This document shows positions 8,056 to 14,985 of a DNA stretch of 55,912 bases, piece by piece. Source of the stretch: Phycisphaerae bacterium. Its GTDB lineage: Bacteria > Planctomycetota > Phycisphaerae > Phycisphaerales > SM1A02. The translations under genes were made by a program, and so were the position numbers. Each line of letters starts with the position of its first letter. The first letter of the stretch is position 1. Below the pieces are notes generated by a model, which did no database searches, was not told where the DNA came from, and saw only the letters and a program-made list of their open reading frames with translations. The stretch lies in contig PAHO01000004.1 of assembly GCA_002705085.1 (NCBI GenBank), positions 1 through 55,912 on the forward strand, read 5' to 3'.

Positions 8056-9108
8056 TCAAAGATCTTCTTTGCGTGATTCAGATTTCTCTTCATTCCGCAT
8101 CTCTTCGGACCATTTGCCAATGCCTTCGCCCCATTGCTGGAGACGCTTTTCAAGCCGGTTTCCCATGTCGGCCGCCCAAGGTCGGAAGTCTTGTTCAAGT
8201 TGTTTAAAGCGACGTTCCAGCTCTGATTCGAACTGGGACATGAGTTGATTCATGTCTTGCTCCCACTGCATCCGGCCTTGTTCCGAAGAAGCATTCTCCA
8301 TTTGGCGTTGCGCTTCTTGCAAGAATGGCTTCAGTTGTTCACGTTCGAACCGCTTCATGCGGCTTTGGACTTGCTGTTGAAGGTTCTCCATCAGGTTCTG
8401 CAATTGGGCTTCAGCTTCCGCTGGGTTGAGCATGCGCTGGGGGGCGGGGGCGTCTGCGGGCCGCGCCCCCAGTTCGATCTCCACTTTCATCTTTTGACCG
8501 TCTCTGATGACGATGGCCGAGACGACAGTGCCTGGTTGCATGCCCGCGATGGTGGACGACAAGGTTTGAGGATCGGCACTGCGCTTGGTTTGCGGAATGA
8601 TGATGTCGCCGGCACGCAAGCCCGCCGAGGCCGCAGGTGAGTTCGGAACAACGGCTGCGATCATCGTGCAGCGACTCGCATCAAGGTCCCACGGACGGCC
8701 GTCGGCGTTGTTCGCTGGAAGGTCGTTGATCGGGGCCATTTGGATCCCGAGAAAGCCGGGAGCGGCTTTCTTAGGCAATTGCTTTTGGAGGCCCCGCATT
8801 TTTTTCGGGGGCAAATTCTCGATGGCCCCTTGAGCCATCGAGCCCCACGAAGAAAGTGGAAGGCTGATGAGCACACCGCCGTCTTCGTTCAAAATCTGCA
8901 GGACATCGTCTTGCCAGCGGGTTCTCTCGGGGGGGACCCGAGCGCCATCCACTTCGACAACATACGACTCCGGCCCCGAGCCCTCGACTTCGACCTTCAA
9001 GCCATTTTGAATGATCACCGCATTGAACTGTCGTTCAACAACGACCTCGTCAGCACCCTTCAGAGCACTGATAGACAAAGGAAGAGACAGCGGAGTTGAA
9101 AGCAGCAT
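8056..9108 (-). CDS. Exported PDZ-domain protein with coiled-coil tail
   Basis: A 350-residue protein with a hydrophobic N-terminus (MLLSTPLSLPLSISALKGA), probably a signal peptide. The PDZ domain at about residues 135-235 shows GFLGIQM, then VVPNSPAASAGLRAGDIII and GTVVSAIVIRDGQ. It resembles the C-terminal PDZ of DegP/HtrA proteins, but there is no trypsin-like protease domain. Residues 245-350 are rich in Gln, Glu, Arg and Met and should form a long helix or coiled coil (LQNLMENLQQQVQSRMKRF). It may act as a periplasmic scaffold; this is inferred. A GGA ribosome site lies just before the ATG. Confidence 0.7.
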   Translation of the reverse strand: MLLSTPLSLPLSISALKGADEVVVERQFNAVIIQNGLKVEVEGSGPESYVVEVDGARVPPERTRWQDDVLQILNEDGGVLISLPLSSWGSMAQGAIENLPPKKMRGLQKQLPKKAAPGFLGIQMAPINDLPANNADGRPWDLDASRCTMIAAVVPNSPAASAGLRAGDIIIPQTKRSADPQTLSSTIAGMQPGTVVSAIVIRDGQKMKVEIELGARPADAPAPQRMLNPAEAEAQLQNLMENLQQQVQSRMKRFEREQLKPFLQEAQRQMENASSEQGRMQWEQDMNQLMSQFESELERRFKQLEQDFRPWAADMGNRLEKRLQQWGEGIGKWSEEMRNEEKSESRKEDL

Positions 9109-9168
9109 GGGTGGTCCTTTCCCAGGATTGGATTTGGGACCAATGTTACGAACCCTGCCGGCAAAAGT

Positions 9169-9741
9169 TCAGCAGCTTGCTCGTCGTCGCCGGCTTTGGC
9201 CTGCCACCAACAGCATTGCGGTCATCACGCCGGGGGCGGGAACCAAGGGGAGCGCTGGTGGAATCGTCGAGAAATCATCGTTGAAGCCGTTGTACCAGCC
9301 TTCGAGCGAGTTGTTGCTCAAGAGGTTGTCTGAGACGCCAACTGGAGATCCAACCCAATCCACGCCGGGGTCAACAACGTCACCCAAACTCAGTCCCCAG
9401 TACAAACTTTCATCCCCGGTCATGTCGCCGTAGGTGAAATTGTCCACGGCGCGTCCGAAGGAGTAATCGGTGTATTCCCAACTCAGAAATCCAGCAGCCA
9501 CGATGGCCTCGATCATGTCGTTGCTGGTGGCGATGGTGGGTCCGCTCCACGAGTAACTAAACGCCACACTATCGCCACCGGTCGCACTGAAATCGATGAC
9601 CATGTAGGAAGTGAAGTCCCCAGAGCCAACCGAGTGCGAAACATCAAGGGTGGTTCCTAAGGCCGAGTCGATCACAAGATCAGCATTGGCGGCTGAGGAG
9701 GAGGCGGCGAGTACGAAAGCGGCGAATGACCAGCGAAACAT
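9169..9741 (-). CDS. Secreted protein with PEP-CTERM-like sorting tail
   Basis: A 190-residue protein. It has a signal peptide (MFRWSFAAFVLAASSSAANA) and a beta-rich Ser/Thr/Gly/Asp body. The tail has a VPAPG motif, a short hydrophobic stretch (VMTAMLLVAG) and a basic end (SRRRRASC). This matches the planctomycete variant of PEP-CTERM tails, which exosortases recognise and cleave; no exosortase gene is in this window. The ATG at 9741 was chosen over an upstream in-frame ATG because AGGAT precedes it and it starts the signal peptide. It is divergent from the rhodanese gene, 89 bases away. The function of the body is unknown. Confidence 0.75.
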   Translation of the reverse strand: MFRWSFAAFVLAASSSAANADLVIDSALGTTLDVSHSVGSGDFTSYMVIDFSATGGDSVAFSYSWSGPTIATSNDMIEAIVAAGFLSWEYTDYSFGRAVDNFTYGDMTGDESLYWGLSLGDVVDPGVDWVGSPVGVSDNLLSNNSLEGWYNGFNDDFSTIPPALPLVPAPGVMTAMLLVAGQSRRRRASC

Positions 9742-9830
9742 GATTTGTCTATCCTGAGATGTGTGAGAGAGAGAGAGAGCGACATCTAATGGCATCGTCT
9801 TGCCAATAAGGTAGTGAGCCAAAAAGAGTC

Positions 9831-10199
9831 ATGAAACACAATCCTAAATTTTTAGCCAGAGTTGACCAAGCCCGTCGGAGCATCTGTGAATGCACTGTGG
9901 AGGAATTTATTCAGGCCAAAGAGGAGGGTGAATCGTTCACATTGATCGATGTGCGTGAAGAAGGGGAATTTGCGGCGGGGCACATTCCCGGGGCCATCCA
10001 TCTTTCCAAAGGCGTGATCGAACGCGACATTGAGTCGGCCATTCCGGGGCAGGATGAACGCCTGGTCTTGTACTGCGGTGGTGGCTATCGCTCGGCCATT
10101 GCCGCTGAATCATTGATGGCGATGGGGTACACCAATGTCACCTCCATGGACGGAGGTTGGCGAGGCTGGATAGACGCTGAACAACCGGTTGAACGTTGA
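9831..10199 (+). CDS. Single-domain rhodanese-like sulfurtransferase
   Basis: A 122-residue, leaderless, presumably cytoplasmic protein. It has the rhodanese fold markers: LIDVREEGEFAAGHIPGA at residues 38-55 and the active-site loop YCGGGYRS with Cys82 as the persulfide-carrying residue. A short N-terminal helix (residues 1-30) precedes the domain. Such proteins carry sulfane sulfur or act in sulfide and thiol metabolism; the partner is not evident here. It converges on the GGDEF gene with one base between the two coding regions. The start ATG has no strong ribosome site. Confidence 0.88.
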   Translation: MKHNPKFLARVDQARRSICECTVEEFIQAKEEGESFTLIDVREEGEFAAGHIPGAIHLSKGVIERDIESAIPGQDERLVLYCGGGYRSAIAAESLMAMGYTNVTSMDGGWRGWIDAEQPVER

Positions 10200-10200
10200 G

Positions 10201-11226
10201 TTAGCCCGCGCGGCGGTGGCTGGATTCACGCCGTATCTGGTTTCGACCGGCATTCTTGGCTCGATACAACGCTCGGTCGGCGGCGCGGAGCAGCGCGTGG
10301 TGGGAGTCCATCGGCAGCGTTCGAGCGGCCACCCCTGCACTGAGTGTGACGGCAATGGGCCCTGCATCGGTCCCGATGGGAGCTTCTTCGAGGGCCCGTC
10401 GCAAACGTTCAGCAGCCGTGGCGGCCACGCCTTCGTCCGCCCGCGGGCACAGCAGCAAAAACTCTTCGCCGCCCATGCGGTACAGCTGGTCTCCGGATCG
10501 GGTGCATCGTCGCCAGCGGGTGGCGACCGCTTCCAAAACCATGTCGCCCACCCCATGTCCGAACCGATCGTTGATCTCTTTGAAATGATCGAGGTCGAGC
10601 ATGACCACTCCCAGTGGCCCTCGTTTGTCCCAACAGTCTTTGAGATGGTCAAGGGCCGCACGCCGATTCCCCAGTCGCGTGAGATCATCGGTCAACGCGT
10701 GCCGGCGCATCCGTTCGGTGGCCATTTGGGCGCGTTTTGTTTCGCGATGAGCGGTTTCTAAAGCCATTCGGGCAGCTTCGCGTTCTGACTCCAAAGACTC
10801 GAGAAGTTCCAAGAGGCGTATGCCTGGAGCCAAGGCCCGATGCAAAGCATCGTGGTTGGTTGGTGTGATCAAAAGTTGATCGCACGAAGGCATGGCGTTG
10901 GTCCCGGTGTCATTTTGGTTGTTGAGCAAGACCGACCACGCAAAAATCGCTGGCGTTCGTTCGCTTAACTCCCTGGCGTGCTGCAACAGGCGTTCGGCGC
11001 CTTTCGCGGGAAGATTCTGATCCACCAAAAGGAGTGGGGGGTGGTGGCACTCGAAAAGTTCAAACGCGCTTGCGGCATTGGTTGCTTCCCAAACCTCATG
11101 TCCCATCTGGCGCAGGTGGTGGGCCAGCAATCCGCGGCGCGCAGGATCAGCATCGGCCAGCAGCACACTGGGCCGTCGCCGCTTCTTCGGAATGGGCGGT
11201 GGGAGGGCCATTTCTGGCTGCAACAT
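10201..11226 (-). CDS. Response regulator-type diguanylate cyclase (REC-GGDEF)
   Basis: A 341-residue protein from the ATG at 11226; an in-frame TTG at 11277 would add 17 residues. The N-terminal receiver begins PSVLLADADPARRG. It keeps the acidic pair and the phospho-acceptor Asp (LLLVDQNLP), but the usual Lys before Pro is Thr (LLITPTN). The C-terminal GGDEF domain has an intact MGGEEF active site. Its RSGD motif five residues earlier fits the inhibitory I-site RxxD. It should make cyclic di-GMP from two GTP. No EAL or HD-GYP partner and no histidine kinase are adjacent. It is co-oriented with priA, 103 bases upstream. Confidence 0.9.
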   Translation of the reverse strand: MLQPEMALPPPIPKKRRRPSVLLADADPARRGLLAHHLRQMGHEVWEATNAASAFELFECHHPPLLLVDQNLPAKGAERLLQHARELSERTPAIFAWSVLLNNQNDTGTNAMPSCDQLLITPTNHDALHRALAPGIRLLELLESLESEREAARMALETAHRETKRAQMATERMRRHALTDDLTRLGNRRAALDHLKDCWDKRGPLGVVMLDLDHFKEINDRFGHGVGDMVLEAVATRWRRCTRSGDQLYRMGGEEFLLLCPRADEGVAATAAERLRRALEEAPIGTDAGPIAVTLSAGVAARTLPMDSHHALLRAADRALYRAKNAGRNQIRRESSHRRAG

Positions 11227-11329
11227 GGGGTTCGATCTGCCAGTAGGCCACTGTCGTGCCGAAGGCACTTGGGGCAAGATTCAATGGTGCGGCTTTGTCC
11301 AGTTGTGCGGGCAATTATGGGACGGCGCT

Positions 11330-13606
11330 TTACAGCAGGGTGGTTGGATCCACGTCAATGATCACTTTTTCGCCGGGTTTGAGCCCTCCAGCGACGCGGG
11401 CTTTCGCCAAAGCCCGGCCCAAGGTGCCAGGGGTGTCGGCCAATACTTCCAGCCCGATGCGATGGCGATCATCAATGCGAGCCATGGGACAGGGGGCGGG
11501 TCCCAACAGTTCGATCTCCTCGTTGGTGTTGCTGAGCGCTTGGGCCGCGGCGTTCGCCATGGCCATGGCGGTATCAAGATCTCGATCGCGGAACACAATC
11601 CGCGCCATTCGTTTGAGGGGAGGCAAACCTGCTCCGGCGCGCATGGCCAACTCATGTTCGGCAAATCGATCCCATTCGTGGGCGGCGGCATGCAGGACCG
11701 CAGGATTGTCCGGGTGCATGGACTGCACAATGACCCGCGCTTGGGGACCATCGGCGGTTCGACCAGCACGACCAGCCACCTGAGAGACCAGTTGGAAGGT
11801 GCGTTCAGAAGCTCGGAAGTCAGGAAGTTGTAAGGCGGTGTCGGCGCTCACCACGCCGACCAATCGAACTCCCGGGAAGTCCAAACCTTTGGCGATCATC
11901 TGGGTGCCCAGCAGTACCCGAATTTCTCGGCGACCGAAAGCCCCCAGAATGTCGTGCAAGTCTTGCAGTCCGGAGATCTGATCCGAGTCGACCCTCACAA
12001 TCTGATGGGCCTCCAGATGGGGCAACTCTTCCCGAAGCACCTCTTCCAACCGTTGGGTTCCAAGGCCAAGCTTGATCAATCCTTTTCCACAGTCGGGGCA
12101 CGTGGCGGGGAGTCGATTGGCCCGAAGACAATGGTGGCATTTGACGTGGCCCCCTTGGGGCAGACGCCGATCGCGATGCATCACCATCGATGCTTCACAT
12201 GCTTCACAACGCAAGGTGTAGCCACAGGTCTGACTGGAACAGCCAATCCAAGAGGCCCAACCGCGACGGTTGAGCAGCACGATGGCTTGGTCACCAGCCT
12301 GCGTGACCTCATGCAACCCGCTCATCAAGGTTTGGCCGAGGCTGCGGTCATGGCTGGATTTTTGCTCTTGAGCCAAGTCCACCACTTCCACTTTGGGCAA
12401 CGCCATTCCGGGAGGACGCGAGCGCATGCGGTGCAATTGCCAACGGCCGCTGACCGCTTTGGACCAGGTCTCCATAGAAGGGGTGGCGGACCCCAAAACA
12501 ATCGGGCATTCGGCGCGATGGGCACGGAGGATGGCCAGGTCTCGGCCGTGGTAGCGGGGGGCTTGTTCTTGTTTGTATGAACTCTCGTGCTCTTCATCCA
12601 CCACGACCAACCCGAGTTCATTTTCACAGACGGGGGCAAACACCGCCGACCGAGCCCCCAAGATGACTCGGGCTTCACCGGACCGAACCGCTTGCCACTC
12701 GGCGTGACGCTGGCTGGCGTGCAGTCCGGAGTGCAAAATGGCGACTCGGTGGTCGGGGAATCGTCCAGAGAGTCGTGCGCCAGTTTGTGGGGTCAGCGCG
12801 ATTTCGGGGACCAGCATGAGCGCGGTCTTTCCGGCGGCCAACACCTGCTCGATGAGTTGCAAGTACACCTCGGTTTTGCCCGAGCCGGTCACCCCGTGCA
12901 ACACGTGCACCGAAGCGCCATCAGGGATGGCTTTCCCAATGGATTCAACCACTCTTCGTTGTTCGTCGGTGAGGCAATCGGGGCGTCGTGGATCCAGCCC
13001 ACCCGGGATGTCCGTCCCGCGGATGGCTTCGACCAGAGTCACCTCCAAAAGCCCTGCTCGCTCCAAAGCTTGCAGGGGGCCACGGGTTTTGACCCCTGCG
13101 GCTTCGAGCAGTTCCGATTCAGGAAGAGGATCGCTCCCAGAGTGTGTGTTGAGCACTTCCAAGATTCGGCGTTGCGCTGGTGGCAGACGATCGGGTTGGG
13201 GGGCTGGAGATCGGGACCAGTGGCGGTTGAGTGTGCGGCCGGTCCCACGCTTCACCGCCGCGGGCACCACGGAAGCCAGCGTCATGCCCATGGGGCACTG
13301 GTAGTAGTCGCTGACCCACCGAGAGATATCGATCAAAGACTCTGGAAGCGGAGTGACCCGATCATCGACGTCAATGACCCGTTTGATGCGTTCTGGGGCG
13401 AGGTTTGGGGCTGTTCCTGGGGCCACCACCCACCCTGCGGTCGGGGTTGCCCCGCGGCCCAACGGCACGCGGACGCGGGAGCCCAAGGCGATGGGGTGCA
13501 GCTCCTTCGGAACGGCATAGGTCAGGACGTCGGCATCGAGGCTTAGCCCACGCTCAACGGCGACTTGCACCCAGCTTGGCGGCCCATCGGGCTCAAAGAG
13601 GTCCAC
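11330..13606 (-). CDS. priA: Primosomal protein N' (replication restart helicase PriA)
   Basis: A 758-residue, full-length PriA. The N-terminal DNA-binding domain has VERGLSLDADVLTYAVP and SRVRVPLG-RG. The helicase core has Walker A GVTGSGKTE near residue 240, DEEH (Walker B) near residue 335, LGSATPS, and QVAGRAGR near the end of the second RecA domain. The Cys-rich insert that binds zinc is present (CSSQTC, CEAC, CHHC, CPDCG). PriA is a 3'-to-5' helicase that reloads the replisome at stalled forks. The start is GTG; an out-of-frame ATG overlaps it by two bases. It is divergent from carA across 43 bases. Confidence 0.95.
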   Translation of the reverse strand: MDLFEPDGPPSWVQVAVERGLSLDADVLTYAVPKELHPIALGSRVRVPLGRGATPTAGWVVAPGTAPNLAPERIKRVIDVDDRVTPLPESLIDISRWVSDYYQCPMGMTLASVVPAAVKRGTGRTLNRHWSRSPAPQPDRLPPAQRRILEVLNTHSGSDPLPESELLEAAGVKTRGPLQALERAGLLEVTLVEAIRGTDIPGGLDPRRPDCLTDEQRRVVESIGKAIPDGASVHVLHGVTGSGKTEVYLQLIEQVLAAGKTALMLVPEIALTPQTGARLSGRFPDHRVAILHSGLHASQRHAEWQAVRSGEARVILGARSAVFAPVCENELGLVVVDEEHESSYKQEQAPRYHGRDLAILRAHRAECPIVLGSATPSMETWSKAVSGRWQLHRMRSRPPGMALPKVEVVDLAQEQKSSHDRSLGQTLMSGLHEVTQAGDQAIVLLNRRGWASWIGCSSQTCGYTLRCEACEASMVMHRDRRLPQGGHVKCHHCLRANRLPATCPDCGKGLIKLGLGTQRLEEVLREELPHLEAHQIVRVDSDQISGLQDLHDILGAFGRREIRVLLGTQMIAKGLDFPGVRLVGVVSADTALQLPDFRASERTFQLVSQVAGRAGRTADGPQARVIVQSMHPDNPAVLHAAAHEWDRFAEHELAMRAGAGLPPLKRMARIVFRDRDLDTAMAMANAAAQALSNTNEEIELLGPAPCPMARIDDRHRIGLEVLADTPGTLGRALAKARVAGGLKPGEKVIIDVDPTTLL

Positions 13607-13634
13607 ATCCGAAGCCTACAACGGCGAGTCGCTC

Positions 13635-13640
13635 TACAAT
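13635..13640 (+). promoter_or_regulatory. Candidate -10 element for a leaderless carA transcript
   Basis: TACAAT lies nine bases before the carA ATG, with no Shine-Dalgarno-like sequence between. If used, transcription would start at or within a few bases of the ATG. No good -35 box is visible. Inference from spacing only. Confidence 0.3.
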
Positions 13641-13649
13641 CCGCTTTTG

Positions 13650-14810
13650 ATGCACACCGAGCCGACCCCAGCGTTGCTTGTTCTTGAAGACGGATCAGTT
13701 TGGAGAGGACGGGGTTTTGGCAATGCGACCACCAAAACCGGTGAAGTGGTCTTCTGTACCGCAATGACGGGGTATGAGGAAGCGTTGACCGACCCTTCCT
13801 ACCAAGGTCAAATTTTGGTGCTTACCGCCACCCAGATCGGGAACACCGGGATCACGACCGAAGACGGAGAAAGTGCTCATCCACAAGTGGCCGGCTTTGT
13901 TGTTCGTGAAGCCACCCCACTGGTTTCCAACTGTCGAGCCAAGACCGAACTCCCAAGTTGGTTGGCCGAGGCCGGAATTCCCGCGATGGAAGGCCTGGAC
14001 ACCAGAGCATTGGTCCGCCGGCTCCGGGAATCGGGGGCCATGCGAGGGGCCATTTCCAACGACCCTGCAGAAACCCCTGCATCCCTTCTCGCGGCGGCCC
14101 GAGCCGCTCCAGATATGTCGGGGGCCAATTTGGCGGAGTCGGCGGGCCCAGAGGCTCCGCATCAGCCTTCTGAGGATCTTGGAGGCTGGTGGGATGGGGC
14201 ACGGGACATGCCTATGGATCGTGCTCGGGGCAGCGATCGTCCGTACCGGGTGGTGGCTCTGGATTGTGGCGCAAAGCGGACGATCTACAAGCACCTGGTT
14301 GATCGGGGCTGTGAGGTTCACGCTTTGCCAGCCAACAGTCCTCCATCCGCCATCCGCGCGCTGCAGCCAGAGGGCATTTTTGTCAGCAATGGCCCCGGTG
14401 ATCCTGCGGCCGTCGATCAGGCTATTTCGACACTTCAAGAGGTCGCTGGAGAGGTTCCGACTTTCGGTATTTGCTTAGGCCACCAGCTCCTGAGCCTCGC
14501 GTTGGGGGCCAAGACCACCAAAATGAAGTTCGGGCATCGAGGGGCCAACCAGCCCGTGCATGCCACGGGGCGGGATCGAATCGAGATTACGAGCCAAAAT
14601 CACGGTTTTTGCGTCGAAGCCTCTTCCCTGGAGGCGGCGGGATGCTCGATCACCCACCGGCATGTCAATGATGGCACGGTGGCGGGATTCAAGCACGATT
14701 CTCGGCCAATTTTTGCCGTTCAGTACCACCCAGAAGCCTCTCCCGGGCCTCACGATTCGGCCTATTTGTTCGACGACTTCGTGGCCCAGATGGCCGAGGC
14801 CCGAGGATGA
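13650..14810 (+). CDS. carA: Carbamoyl-phosphate synthase small (glutaminase) subunit
   Basis: A 386-residue protein of normal family length. The N-terminal domain (LLVLEDGSVWRGRGFG, EVVFCTAMTGYEEALTDPSY) is followed by a class I glutamine amidotransferase domain. That domain has the nucleophile elbow FGICLGHQ (Cys275), ITSQNHGF, and the His-Glu of YHPEASPGP. It releases ammonia from glutamine for the large subunit CarB, feeding arginine and pyrimidine synthesis. carB is not in this window, so the subunits are encoded apart. The ATG at 13650 is preceded directly by an in-frame TTG. No ribosome site is visible. Confidence 0.95.
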   Translation: MHTEPTPALLVLEDGSVWRGRGFGNATTKTGEVVFCTAMTGYEEALTDPSYQGQILVLTATQIGNTGITTEDGESAHPQVAGFVVREATPLVSNCRAKTELPSWLAEAGIPAMEGLDTRALVRRLRESGAMRGAISNDPAETPASLLAAARAAPDMSGANLAESAGPEAPHQPSEDLGGWWDGARDMPMDRARGSDRPYRVVALDCGAKRTIYKHLVDRGCEVHALPANSPPSAIRALQPEGIFVSNGPGDPAAVDQAISTLQEVAGEVPTFGICLGHQLLSLALGAKTTKMKFGHRGANQPVHATGRDRIEITSQNHGFCVEASSLEAAGCSITHRHVNDGTVAGFKHDSRPIFAVQYHPEASPGPHDSAYLFDDFVAQMAEARG

Positions 14811-14955
14811 TGGGCGGCGGGGAAATTCATCTCACAAAAGAACCACCGCGAATCCGCGTTGCGTGTTGCAGCAGGGGTCTTCTAGAAGGTAAGGTTCGCC
14901 TCTCCGACAGATTGTTGGAGGCCGGCCGAAAGGCTGGTGGAGGAATATTTGTAAT

Positions 14956-14972
14956 GGCCGCCGGAGGCGGCC
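14956..14972 (+). other. GC-rich hairpin just upstream of the secretin ribosome site
   Basis: GGCCGCC and GGCGGCC form a perfect 7-bp stem with a GGA loop, ending three bases before the AGGAGC ribosome site of the secretin gene. No T-run follows, so it is more likely a leader structure affecting translation or stability than a terminator. The rest of the 175-base gap after carA shows nothing recognisable. Confidence 0.35.
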
Positions 14973-14985
14973 TGAGGAGCCAACA

